In this document: one piece after another, positions 52,580-60,814 of the stretch | How the letters are laid out: every line of letters begins with the position of its first letter | Numbering within the stretch: position 1 is the first letter of the stretch | From: Sporosarcina obsidiansis | GTDB lineage: Bacteria; Bacillota; Bacilli; Bacillales_A; Planococcaceae | DNA: 64,000 nucleotides | Assembly: GCF_009651005.1 (NCBI RefSeq) | Contig: NZ_WHVW01000005.1 | Span: forward strand, 124,001 to 188,000 | Direction of reading: 5' to 3' | Notes under the pieces: generated by a model | Told to the model about the DNA's origin: nothing | The model's input: only the letters and a program-made list of their open reading frames with translations | Databases searched by the model: none | Program-made: the position numbers and the translations under genes

Positions 52580-54167
52580 CAATATCGTAAATTAGCAAAA
52601 GCCTTCTGAGTTGAGTACTCAATTTTATCTCTCCTCTTTCTTTCAAGGCCTCTAGTTCATTAATTAAATAAGTCTTAAGTTTATCTAAATCAAGGTTTTT
52701 AATATTGTAAGAAAGCGTTTCGTAAATATTTCCAATTTTCACTTCACTATTAATTATTTGCTCTATGTCGCTTGCTTCTTTATCGAACACCGAAGAGAGA
52801 ACAATAGTCTTGTAATGCTTACCAAAGTTTGAGAAATATGCCATCTTTTGAATTAATTTATCCTTCTCTGAGGGGTGTAAATCGCAATTCTTGATTAACT
52901 CTCTATCAAGTATTTTATTAATTGGGAACCTCCCTTTTGGTGCAGTTGAAATTTGCGTAACTGCAAATCTCATTCTGATTTCTGTATTAATTTCATCAGT
53001 ATCAGATATATAATCCAAACAATAACTAATAATGTCAGGAATTTGGAATATATATTTAGCATCTCCAATAGCAACGGTAATATTTTTTGTAAGTAAATCA
53101 TCTTCTAACTTTTCTAACTCTTCCACAGATAGCAACACAGAGTTCAACGTACCTTGTTTCCCCCTATCTACTATTAACTTCTTAATAACGGATTGGTATT
53201 TCCGTATTTCTGTTGGGGCAATTCCTTGATTGATCTCACTAATTTGCTCAAATACTTTTTTAAAGTTATCTGTTTTTATAACCCTTAATTTACATCCTAA
53301 ATCTCGATCAGTTATTACTTCTTCAATAAAACTTTCCTCTCCCTTTTTCCTCTCTATTAGAAGTAAACGGTCCTCCAAAATTTGTATTTCTTCATCGTTT
53401 AATGACTTTGTAAAATCTTTAATAATATTCCTTACGTTAATGTCGGTTAAAGAATAGCCCATAAAAATGATCGGCGAATTTAAAAGCATTGAAATGATTT
53501 TGGCACTAATTAATACAGAGTTTTCCTCAAAAACTTCATAATCCTTTTCAGAGATAATTATATCCATCGGACTGTCTACGCAACCGTGAAGTTTATAAAT
53601 CTCTGCATAACCATAAGTACTTTGAAAAAAACCTTTTTGACCTACATATCTTTTTATTTGATAATTGCTTTGCTCATTGTAACAATCTTCGACAAATTTA
53701 TCGTAGTTAGTAGTTAATATTATTTGTGTCTTCAGTAACATTTTTTTAAAAGCCGTGAGTTCTTCCGATTGTGCATTTAATAACGAGTATCTATTAAATC
53801 GTTCCGAGATAGCTTTTTTGAAGGGCGATATTCTCGTTCTAAAGGCTTCATGCTGGGGGAAATCTTTAATAAAAATTTTTTCTTTATAAAACTCTTTATT
53901 ATATTGTTCTTCAATTAAAGTTCCCATTCTAATATTAGCAAAATGGTCTATCTCTTTTTCATTCAAATCAGGGCTTTCTTTCTCTACAGAGTCTCGTAAC
54001 ATATTAAATTCACCATAAAAGTTTTCCAGACCAGAAGCATCCCAGAATTCTTTTAAGAGTTCAGTCCAATCCGGAAAGTTATCCAAATACCTTCTAGATA
54101 TTCCCGCTCCTATAAAAACAACAGGAAATTCATTTTTTTGTATAAGATTCTTTAGCGCTTCAGACAT
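52554..54167 (-). CDS. SIR2-domain protein, candidate anti-phage NADase
   Basis: A 537-residue protein. Residues 1-245 form a SIR2-like NAD-binding domain: FIGAGIS (18-24), TTNYD (152-156), YKLHG with His194 and FMGYS (235-239). The remaining ~290 residues are helical and not recognised. SIR2 domains of this kind (in Thoeris ThsA, DSR and SIR2-HerA systems) deplete NAD+ on infection. The ATG at 54167 follows GAGGTGGG; an earlier frame start at 54239 would add a membrane-like segment without a ribosome site. It is AT-rich compared with the capsid genes, and lies between the packaging genes and the att site, a usual cargo position. Confidence 0.85.
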   Translation of the reverse strand: MSEALKNLIQKNEFPVVFIGAGISRRYLDNFPDWTELLKEFWDASGLENFYGEFNMLRDSVEKESPDLNEKEIDHFANIRMGTLIEEQYNKEFYKEKIFIKDFPQHEAFRTRISPFKKAISERFNRYSLLNAQSEELTAFKKMLLKTQIILTTNYDKFVEDCYNEQSNYQIKRYVGQKGFFQSTYGYAEIYKLHGCVDSPMDIIISEKDYEVFEENSVLISAKIISMLLNSPIIFMGYSLTDINVRNIIKDFTKSLNDEEIQILEDRLLLIERKKGEESFIEEVITDRDLGCKLRVIKTDNFKKVFEQISEINQGIAPTEIRKYQSVIKKLIVDRGKQGTLNSVLLSVEELEKLEDDLLTKNITVAIGDAKYIFQIPDIISYCLDYISDTDEINTEIRMRFAVTQISTAPKGRFPINKILDRELIKNCDLHPSEKDKLIQKMAYFSNFGKHYKTIVLSSVFDKEASDIEQIINSEVKIGNIYETLSYNIKNLDLDKLKTYLINELEALKERGEIKLSTQLRRLLLIYDIEKNRRGSV

Positions 54168-54257
54168 ATTACCCACCTCTTTTTTACTAATCTTACTAAG
54201 AATATACCATAAAATAAAAAAAATAAGCACCCCTTCCAACTGGATAGGATGCTCAAT

Positions 54258-54446
54258 CTAATTATTATTTGCTAGTTTTACAGCATCAGACAATTTTTCA
54301 CCTTTATTCTCACGCGGCAACCGCTTCATGATCCGGCGGAGTTCATGATGTTGATTTTCCACCAGTCTAGCCATATGTACACCTGATCTTGTGTTCTTGA
54401 TTCTTGCCATAGCCTTTTGCTTATCAATCCTAACCATCCGCACCAC
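54258..54446 (-). CDS. Small basic protein following the small terminase
   Basis: A 62-residue, strongly basic protein (KQKAMARIKNTRSG, RRIMKRLPRENKG). Its start overlaps the terminase gene by 17 bases, which suggests coupling. No family recognised; it might bind DNA or partner the terminase. Confidence 0.55.
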   Translation of the reverse strand: MVRMVRIDKQKAMARIKNTRSGVHMARLVENQHHELRRIMKRLPRENKGEKLSDAVKLANNN

Positions 54447-54957
54447 GACTCTTCAAAAACTTAGCCATGGGTGAGTCTTTCTTTTCTTCATTCGGCTTCT
54501 TCGGAATTGACCGCATTCGGGCTACTGGGTTTAAGAAAAGACGATCCTCCAATTTCAGCATCTTGTCTCGGACTTGATTTTGCTTTGTAATAATATCTTT
54601 AAGTTCATCATAATACGACAATTTCTTACTCAACTGCTTTGCTTTGTCGATGGCTTCTTTCACCTGGTTGTATAGCTGCTGAAGAAAATCTTCCTGTCCC
54701 TTCAGCTGACAATATCGGTTTATGGTAGCCTGGTCCAAGCCTTCAATAAACTCTATTTCCTTATACAATTTTCGCAAGCGAAGAAATTCTTTATGGGCTA
54801 CTGGATCTGCTTTAGTGGCAGCTTCTTCACGGAAAGTCGTACTGGTTTTCAGTTTATTTTCCATCTGCTCCCGGTGCTCCAATTCCGCTTTGGTCAGCCT
54901 GTCTTTGTTCTCTTCCAGTTTTATCAATTGGACGGGTTTACTTGGTCTTCCTGCCAT
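54430..54957 (-). CDS. Phage terminase small subunit, P27-like
   Basis: A 175-residue protein opening AGRPSKPVQLIKLE, the start typical of P27-family small terminases, with a helical middle (GLDQATINRYCQLKGQEDFL) that matches the family's ERLDxATIxxYCxxxxxxxxA pattern. It would select DNA for packaging. GGGAGGTG precedes the ATG. No large terminase gene follows; in ordinary phages it is next. Confidence 0.88.
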   Translation of the reverse strand: MAGRPSKPVQLIKLEENKDRLTKAELEHREQMENKLKTSTTFREEAATKADPVAHKEFLRLRKLYKEIEFIEGLDQATINRYCQLKGQEDFLQQLYNQVKEAIDKAKQLSKKLSYYDELKDIITKQNQVRDKMLKLEDRLFLNPVARMRSIPKKPNEEKKDSPMAKFLKSRGADG

Positions 54958-55133
54958 AAAAGTTCACCTCCCAGAAAAATTTCATTTTGCGAAAAAAATT
55001 CACGCTTAGCTGGAGCGCGCTTATCTTATGAAAAAGTTGTAGAAATTGGAGCCCCCCTACCCCTTTGACTAACAAAGGATGAAAGTAAGCTTATGAATCA
55101 TCAATTTATTCTTCTTTTAATCTGTATTAAAAG

Positions 55134-55514
55134 TCAATCCTTCTTGCTTCGGTTACCAAAGCCAGCGTCTTCAGTAGCCGTCTTGCGAGAGTGACAAGAC
55201 GAACACAAGGGTTGCCAGTTCCTTCTGTTCCAAAAGAGTTCTGTGTCACCACGATGGGGAATGATGTGATCCACAACATTAGCTGCGGTACGTATGCCGT
55301 GCTTCCTGCATATCACGCACAACGGGTTGTCTTGTAAGCACCCCTTCCTAGCCTGCTGCCATCGGTATCCATAGCCCTGCTGGGTAGTGGTCCCTCGGTA
55401 CCGGTTGTAGTAGTGCCTATGCTCATCACACCTACCCTCACTCGTAAGTACCCGGCAACCTGGATGGGTTGCACGGGTGTTTAGGTTTGCGTGCCATTGA
55501 CATTCCCTATTCAA
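55134..55514 (-). CDS. Phage HNH endonuclease
   Basis: A 126-residue HNH nuclease. CVICRKHG and CSSCHSRKT form the zinc-binding pairs, and VVDHIIPHRGD carries the first catalytic His; NWQPLCSSCHSRKT carries the Asn and last His. HNH proteins beside terminases are needed for DNA packaging in many Gram-positive phages and satellites. It starts with TTG immediately after the previous stop (55515). Confidence 0.9.
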   Translation of the reverse strand: MNRECQWHANLNTRATHPGCRVLTSEGRCDEHRHYYNRYRGTTTQQGYGYRWQQARKGCLQDNPLCVICRKHGIRTAANVVDHIIPHRGDTELFWNRRNWQPLCSSCHSRKTATEDAGFGNRSKKD

Positions 55515-56492
55515 TTACTCCCTTTTAAACTTAATAAGCTTAGATTCTTCAATCCATCCTGCACCTGAATCCTCATCAGTTTCAAAGTAAACCTTTACCC
55601 AGCTCGATTTTCTTTCAATTTTTTCATCATCTCTTTCAAGCAGTATCACGACCTGATTTTTCCCTAATTTCTGTTCAGTAACAACAGGGGTTGTCTTTTT
55701 AGGACCTTCTCTCAAATAAGTACTTACCTTTGTATACGCCATTTGACTAATAGGCACTTCTAGTCGTTTGTCTTCAACAAACAATTTATAAATATGTTTG
55801 ATGAATGGGACCTCCTCTTCTATTATGAATTGCGCTTTTTTCATGAGCTTAATATCATGCATTGTATTTATCGTGACCATAGCATGTAGAATTACCATCC
55901 ATATTGCTAATTGAGCTGCCGCCTGGCCGAACTTTTTAATTAAAGGGATTGCAATTTTCCGGAGAAATGTTTTATTGTCAACAGCGGTTTTACTAGCTTC
56001 TTCTACGTATCCAATAATTGTGTCAGAGTTAATAATGTCGTCATTGGAAGGATAATCAATATTCTCTTCTTTCTCGATGAAATCTAAGGCTTCTTGTATA
56101 TCACCGGGAGTAAAACTACTAAACCTTTCGACTAGTCCCTTAGTAAACCACATTTGATTGTTATTTTTAGTAACCCAATTCGCAGTCGCACGATTTTCAG
56201 CATAAAATTTGGTTGCTGATGCCAACCGATCACGAGTTTCCAACCATTCATTTATCCTGTTCTGCGTTTCATACATCGTTTTTAATGGTTCTATAAATCC
56301 TCTATTTCCAGTAACTTGGCTAATAGCACCGAAGTTTCTACCAATAGCTGCTGCCCCTAATGAAACTGCTCGGGAAGCCTCCCCATACAATCCAACATTC
56401 CGTGTTGCATTTAGCAACATTCTTTGCCTTGTTTCAGCTAGCCGATTAACTTGTTCATATTGCTTGGCCATTCTACTAATCATATCGTGCAT
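55515..56492 (-). CDS. Unknown element protein with a membrane segment and SH3-like C terminus
   Basis: A 325-residue protein. The N-terminal 120 residues are helical with repeated Arg/Asn-rich stretches, a membrane-like segment (AAQLAIWMVILHAMVTI) is near residue 205, and the last ~80 residues (TKVSTYLREGPKK, SSWVKVYFETDEDSGAGWI) look like a bacterial SH3 domain. The start at 56492 follows GAGGGG. It lies between capsid and HNH genes where structural genes are usual, but the sequence looks more like an accessory or defence protein. No family was recognised. Confidence 0.6.
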   Translation of the reverse strand: MHDMISRMAKQYEQVNRLAETRQRMLLNATRNVGLYGEASRAVSLGAAAIGRNFGAISQVTGNRGFIEPLKTMYETQNRINEWLETRDRLASATKFYAENRATANWVTKNNNQMWFTKGLVERFSSFTPGDIQEALDFIEKEENIDYPSNDDIINSDTIIGYVEEASKTAVDNKTFLRKIAIPLIKKFGQAAAQLAIWMVILHAMVTINTMHDIKLMKKAQFIIEEEVPFIKHIYKLFVEDKRLEVPISQMAYTKVSTYLREGPKKTTPVVTEQKLGKNQVVILLERDDEKIERKSSWVKVYFETDEDSGAGWIEESKLIKFKRE

Positions 56493-56649
56493 TGATTTCC
56501 CCTCACCCTTCACTTTAACTACCATATATTTGTTATCTCATAGTTAAAGTGAAAAAGGAAGGAAATCAATTATTTCTCAAACACCAAGTATAGTCTTAGT
56601 TCGTATAAGTTCTCGACTTTGCCCGGTCCGCTCTCGATAATTTTACGCT

Positions 56650-57627
56650 TTAAACCCCAGTCCTGTTTTCAAATACCTTTACAGCTTCTGGCTTTGCTAA
56701 ATTAGCATCCACACGCTTTATACCGCGAACACCTACCAAACCTTCAACTGCATATTTCTCACCTAAGCGCTGCATGACCATACCTTCACGATCTCCAATC
56801 ACGTAATAAGAAAGATCCCCAAAAGCGATTGCCTTGTTTCCATTACTAAGATTTGGCATATATTCAGACACTAATACAGGCCGACCTAGTAACCTTTCAG
56901 CATCATTCCCTAAAGACGGTTGGTAGATCGGCATTCCGTCTGTTGTTTTCAATGAACGAACAGCAAGTAGTGTTTGATCATTCATAATCCACACAGCACG
57001 TTGACGATACTTCGGTTTTAGGGAATAGAAAAGTTTGGTTAACTCTTCACTAGTAATATTATCTGCATGTTTGCCAGTCACACCTACTTCAGCACGCGTC
57101 AGGATTCCGGTAGGCATACCAGCCTCGTCTCCCAAACCATTAATGAACGCATTTTCTTCAGCCATTGAAAAAGATTCTGCAAAATAACTTTCAACTAATG
57201 CTTGAAGATTCACTTCAGTATCTTGTTCCAATTCTTCAGGGAGCTTAACGATCCTTGCAATACGGTAACCTTTTAATAGAATAGCGTCTAATTGAAATTC
57301 TCCTTCTGGGATCGGGTCATTGTCTTTTATAAAAGTAGCTGCTTCATTATCTGCTATATAAGGGACAACAGCATTGCCTGCTGATAATGATAGTTGGGTT
57401 GCCATTTGTCTAATGGGGTTAGATTCCTTCATGCGTTTTAATATGTTTTCTTCTATTGAAACAGGAGCTAATCTACCTCCTCCTACCGAAACATTTGATG
57501 CTATGCTTCTAACTTCTTCATTCGTAACGTGATCTCTCAGATGCGCCTTTAGAGAAATACCACCTTCTGTACGGATTGAATCCCAAAATGCTTCTGTGTA
57601 ACGTTCACCCTTATTCAATTTTCCCAT
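56650..57627 (-). CDS. HK97-fold major capsid protein
   Basis: A 325-residue phage major capsid protein. The family blocks are visible: GGRLAPVSIEENILKRMKES, AEENAFINGLGDEAGMPTGI (E-loop to P-domain region), VWIMNDQTLLAVRSLKTTDG, LLGRPVLVSEYMP and AIAFGDLSYYVIGDREG. The protein starts almost at YTEAFWDSIRTEG, so the N-terminal delta (scaffold) domain common in HK97 relatives (~100 residues) is absent. No protease or portal gene is beside it. AAAGGAG precedes the ATG. Confidence 0.92.
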   Translation of the reverse strand: MGKLNKGERYTEAFWDSIRTEGGISLKAHLRDHVTNEEVRSIASNVSVGGGRLAPVSIEENILKRMKESNPIRQMATQLSLSAGNAVVPYIADNEAATFIKDNDPIPEGEFQLDAILLKGYRIARIVKLPEELEQDTEVNLQALVESYFAESFSMAEENAFINGLGDEAGMPTGILTRAEVGVTGKHADNITSEELTKLFYSLKPKYRQRAVWIMNDQTLLAVRSLKTTDGMPIYQPSLGNDAERLLGRPVLVSEYMPNLSNGNKAIAFGDLSYYVIGDREGMVMQRLGEKYAVEGLVGVRGIKRVDANLAKPEAVKVFENRTGV

Positions 57628-57748
57628 GTTTTTTATCTCCTTTGTTATTTAGTAGTTTTCTCGTCTCTGCTCAGCTTGGCTCTTTCCTGCCTTCCCTTCC
57701 GCTACCGAAGGATAGGGAACGCAAATTTATGAATGCAGCATTCCATTT

Positions 57749-58048
57749 TCATCCCCAACCTCTGCCTGACGATCTTTTTATATTTCTTTTCAATAAATCC
57801 TTTGCCATCTGGTGCATATCATCAGTCACTTTAGATCGAATTAAATCAGATACATCTTTCCCAATTACTTTTCGGCTTCCTATTTTATAGCCTTTATCAT
57901 TCAGAATTACAGCAACCTTTGTAACGCTTTCCAGTTCAACATATAGCTTCATTACTTCTTGCGTGTAGTTTTCGGGAATGTAATTCTCAATCATTTCAAT
58001 GTATTGCTGCATTGCTTCAATCCTTTGTTTCGCTTCATCTATTGTCAT
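57749..58048 (-). CDS. Small helical protein before the capsid gene
   Basis: A 99-residue protein: an N-terminal coiled coil (IDEAKQRIEAMQQYIEMIEN), then a helix-turn-helix-like region (VILNDKGYKIGSRKVIGKDV) and a basic tail. The ATG at 58048 follows GAGGGAGG; the longer frame to 58144 has no ribosome site. It may bind DNA; no family was recognised. Confidence 0.65.
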   Translation of the reverse strand: MTIDEAKQRIEAMQQYIEMIENYIPENYTQEVMKLYVELESVTKVAVILNDKGYKIGSRKVIGKDVSDLIRSKVTDDMHQMAKDLLKRNIKRSSGRGWG

Positions 58049-58205
58049 TTCCACTACCTCCCTCTTCTTGTTCTTGAATGTACTATAATACATAGACTGT
58101 TCCATTGGGCTATCAGGAAAATCGCTTGCGGCTCTAAGCTTCAATCACTTTTTACATTCTGAATGTAACACGGTTATTTTTATGTAACATACAGACTAAA
58201 AGGTA

Positions 58206-58748
58206 TCAGTAATCAAAGTTTCTTATCGCTTTATCTAGAATGTCTTGGTTGATTCCAATATAGCGTTTCGTTATTTCTTCAGATGAATGACCATATAATT
58301 CTTGAAGTAGGGCAATGTTCTTTGTTCGTTCATAAAAATGATAGCCAAATGTCTTCCTCATTGAGTGTGTACCTATTCGATCTAGTCCACATGCTTCTCC
58401 AGCTGAACGTAGTACACGGTATGCTGTCGTGCGACTAATCGGCTTGTTCTCCCCTTTCCTTGACGAAAATAAGTAGTCATCGTCTTCTAAATCCTTAATG
58501 TACGGTTTGAGTTCCCTACGTAATCTAGGGCTAATCAGGATCTCTTTCACTTTGGTTGTTTTCTTTTCTACCAATATCAATCTTTCACCCAGCACATCTT
58601 TCTTCTTGAGTGATAGAATGTCCGATATTCTTAGCGTGGAATAGATACCAAATACGAATAATAAATAGTTACGGCCGCTCGTGCTTTTCAAATAGTTTTT
58701 CATTTCTTCTATTTTTTCAACATCCCGTATCGGTTCAACAAACTTCAT
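58206..58748 (-). CDS. Tyrosine recombinase, catalytic domain only
   Basis: A 180-residue phage-integrase-family protein with the full catalytic set: Arg40 (STLRISD), His128-x-x-Arg131 (THSMRKTFG), His154 (LYGHSS) and Tyr163 (KRYIGI). It lacks the arm-binding and core-binding N-terminal domains (typical integrases are ~370 residues). Similar short recombinases follow ArpU genes in Firmicute phages, where they may resolve concatemers or control late expression. It overlaps the ArpU gene by four bases. It is unlikely to be the element's main integrase. Confidence 0.9.
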   Translation of the reverse strand: MKFVEPIRDVEKIEEMKNYLKSTSGRNYLLFVFGIYSTLRISDILSLKKKDVLGERLILVEKKTTKVKEILISPRLRRELKPYIKDLEDDDYLFSSRKGENKPISRTTAYRVLRSAGEACGLDRIGTHSMRKTFGYHFYERTKNIALLQELYGHSSEEITKRYIGINQDILDKAIRNFDY

Positions 58749-59191
58749 GGATCATGCACCTCCTCTTTATAAACTTCAATTTTCAAAGCAATTGCCAAGT
58801 TAATGAATAATTTTGCTTTTAATCTGTAATAACTTCGTTCAGACATATTCAACTCATTGTAAATCTCATAATCAAATTGCTCATACTTTCGCAGATAGCG
58901 CCTATAAATGATTGTTCGTTCTATTTCAGATAACCGATTCACTGCACTCGATATCCACTCCAGATACTCTATCCTGTCTCTTTCATACTGCACATTTTTG
59001 ATGGCTGCTCGTTCAGTTGAAGATGAAGGCAAGTGATTTGATGTTGAAGTTAATGAGTAATTAGCTGTAATGGAAGGCTGCTTGTCCAAACTTACTTGAA
59101 GAGTAAACATTCGGTATCTCTCCAGTGCTTTTTCCACTGCCGCTTTTGTTTTTCTTTTATCTACCTCTCGTGTAAAACCATCAAAAAACAT
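58745..59191 (-). CDS. ArpU-family late transcriptional regulator
   Basis: A 148-residue protein with the ArpU/sigma-like C-terminal helix-turn-helix: LSEIERTIIYRRYLRKYEQF and ELNMSERSYYRLKAKL. ArpU proteins switch on packaging and lysis genes in Firmicute phages. Its location just before the recombinase and capsid genes fits control of the element's late operon. The ATG at 59191 follows AGGTAGGTG. Confidence 0.88.
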   Translation of the reverse strand: MFFDGFTREVDKRKTKAAVEKALERYRMFTLQVSLDKQPSITANYSLTSTSNHLPSSSTERAAIKNVQYERDRIEYLEWISSAVNRLSEIERTIIYRRYLRKYEQFDYEIYNELNMSERSYYRLKAKLFINLAIALKIEVYKEEVHDP

Positions 59192-59354
59192 GCTTATAAT
59201 CACCTACCTTTCTCTTCGGAATGTGCAAAAATTACATTCCCTTTTTCTATGGCTTGTACTATAATAATCTTGCTATTCTTTTTTCCAGGCTCTGCTCCCA
59301 GAAGCTGTTCAGGAAAACATCCTAGTGAAAATTATTAAGAAGGGAGCTGGTTAT

Positions 59355-59483
59355 ATGAAAAATCTACTTAAACCACTTAAAGCTATTGAATTGAATCTTC
59401 TATTCGTAACTTTTGTATTTGAGAGACCAATTTCAGAAACCATCGCTAGGGTGCCTGGAAAAGAGAATAGCTTTTTCAATTAA
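59355..59483 (+). CDS. 42-residue small protein on the opposite strand
   Basis: An ATG with a GGGAG ribosome site eight bases upstream opens MKNLLKPLKAIELNLL and ends with GKENSFFN and TAA. It is the only plus-strand candidate in this block and touches the 3' end of the methyltransferase gene. The middle is mildly hydrophobic. It may be a small regulator or not a gene. Confidence 0.35.
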   Translation: MKNLLKPLKAIELNLLFVTFVFERPISETIARVPGKENSFFN

Positions 59484-59935
59484 TTTTTCATAAATACCAG
59501 CCAATGTGTTTTACTCCTGCGGTTGCCGAAAAGCGGCTTATAATCTATCACTTTAAGAATTTCTCGAAGTTTTATCTGATCTTCATTCCACTTGAAAATA
59601 AGCGTTCCATTCGGCTTTAAGACACGCATACATTCCTCGAAACCTTTTCTAATGTCATTTGGCCAAGTCTCCTCCAAGATTCCGTATTTCTTACCGAGCC
59701 ATGATTTCTCGCCCGCCTTAATCAAATGCGGAGGATCGAATACAACCATATAAAACGAATCATCCTCGAATGGCATATCACGGAAATCTGCAACTATATC
59801 CGGAGCCACAATCAACTGCCGGCCGTCACATAATTTTTCTTTGATTTCCCGGATGTCCATATATACGGCATCTTCGTTTTGTTTATCGAACCAGAACATC
59901 CGGCTGCCGCAGCAGGCATCTAAAACACGTTCCAA
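59480..59935 (-). CDS. Phage-type class I SAM-dependent methyltransferase
   Basis: A 151-residue protein with LERVLDACCGSRMFWFD at the start, the SAM loop, then VVFDPPHLIKAG (DPPH, the amino-methyltransferase-type catalytic motif) and LKPNGTLIFKWNE. Proteins of this family are frequent in Firmicute prophages; a DNA or nucleotide target is likely but not known. The TTG at 59935 follows AGGAGG; the longer frame from 59965 lacks a site. Confidence 0.85.
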   Translation of the reverse strand: MERVLDACCGSRMFWFDKQNEDAVYMDIREIKEKLCDGRQLIVAPDIVADFRDMPFEDDSFYMVVFDPPHLIKAGEKSWLGKKYGILEETWPNDIRKGFEECMRVLKPNGTLIFKWNEDQIKLREILKVIDYKPLFGNRRSKTHWLVFMKN

Positions 59936-60006
59936 TAAAATTCCCTCCTTCGCATCATCCATCAACTGCCTAATTTAGCATCTGGGCCTTATTCACAATC
60001 CCTATA

Positions 60007-60041
60007 TGACATAATTGTCAAATGGAATACGACATAATGTC
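60007..60041. promoter_or_regulatory. Paired operators upstream of the methyltransferase-late gene block
   Basis: TGACATAATTGTCA (60007-60020) and GACATAATGTC (60031-60041) are two small palindromes spaced about 24 bases apart, 70-100 bases upstream of the methyltransferase start. Similar GTCGTAATGAC and TAACGACAA sites precede the primase gene, so one regulator may govern both units. Confidence 0.5.
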
Positions 60042-60075
60042 AGTATCGAAACACCTTTTTCACTTCTCTTATTTG

Positions 60076-60117
60076 GGTTCCAACTTTCATGCCAACTATT
60101 TATATATTGTTGGAACC
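60076..60117. repeat. Inverted repeat in the element's intergenic region
   Basis: GGTTCCAAC (60076-60084) and GTTGGAACC (60109-60117) are perfect inverse copies around an AT-rich 24-base spacer. Related GTTGG pieces recur up to 60310. The purpose is unclear; it may be part of the promoter or origin region. Confidence 0.45.
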
Positions 60118-60547
60118 GCTTTAGAGTCATGCTGCGTATAGGGTGATCTATATTGCACTCGTTTTTGTTATGTCAACATTTTTCAGTGTTCAAAACCTTT
60201 ATATTGTTGGGTTCTCCTAACTTTAATGCTAAAATTCCAAATCTTTTTAAGCTCACTTTTTATATAATTCTTACTTTTATATAAGAGTAATAAAAAGTTG
60301 GAATGTTGACGGTAATAGTATTGAAAACATTGATATACATGGTTTTTCGATAAAAAAAATGTTGGCTTTAAAATTATTCTTTATTGCTATGAAAAATACC
60401 ATTAACCTTGGTGTATCAATGGTTCAAGGCAATGCCAGCATTTTAAAAAAAGTTGGCACAAATGCTGGCTATAAATCACATAAACCAATTCCTTTAAAAC
60501 GTCGTACTCCCTCAGAACTTAGCCTATATTCGTGTTTTTGGGATAAG
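60118..60547. other. Non-coding region between late genes and origin
   Basis: AT-rich, with scattered TTATAT and TGTTGG words. A plus-strand frame at 60359 has no ribosome site and runs into the iterons, so it is not called. Confidence 0.4.
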
Positions 60548-60814
60548 TGGCTACCGTGGCTACTTATTGGCTACCTAACAAAGTCAATGGTGGCAAAGCT
60601 TTATAGTTGTTGGTAGACAAAGTAGCCATTTTTTCGATGATATAGATCTATATATAAATCTGTATAGATATCTATATTTCTCACACAATGGGTATGTTTA
60701 CTTGTCTACTTTGTCTACTTTGTCTACTTAACTTGTAGAAACGTTGATAACATTGATTTTAATTTGAGTAGTCAAGTATTTTCTGATAGATTTAATGTGT
60801 CTACCAATGTCTAC
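60548..60814. other. Candidate replication origin: TGNCTAC iterons around an AT-rich core
   Basis: Ten copies of TGNCTAC occur in 267 bases. Three forward copies lie at 60548, 60557 and 60568, two inverted at 60613-60619 and 60622-60628, three forward with exact 9-base spacing at 60703, 60712 and 60721, and two more at 60798 and 60808 over the end of the ATPase gene. Between the left and right groups lies an AT-rich core (about 60629-60690) with repeated ATATAGAT/ATCTATAT words. Iterons flanking AT-rich DNA just downstream of the primase-helicase genes is the layout of SaPI-type satellite origins. Confidence 0.75.

Noticed and set aside
60359-60616. 85-codon plus-strand frame in the origin region
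   Set aside because: No ribosome site, odd composition, and its 3' part is made of the TGGCTAC iterons; it is a by-product of the repeat.
60701-60735. CRISPR-like short repeats
   Set aside because: Units are only nine bases with no unique spacers and no cas genes; they fit replication iterons.
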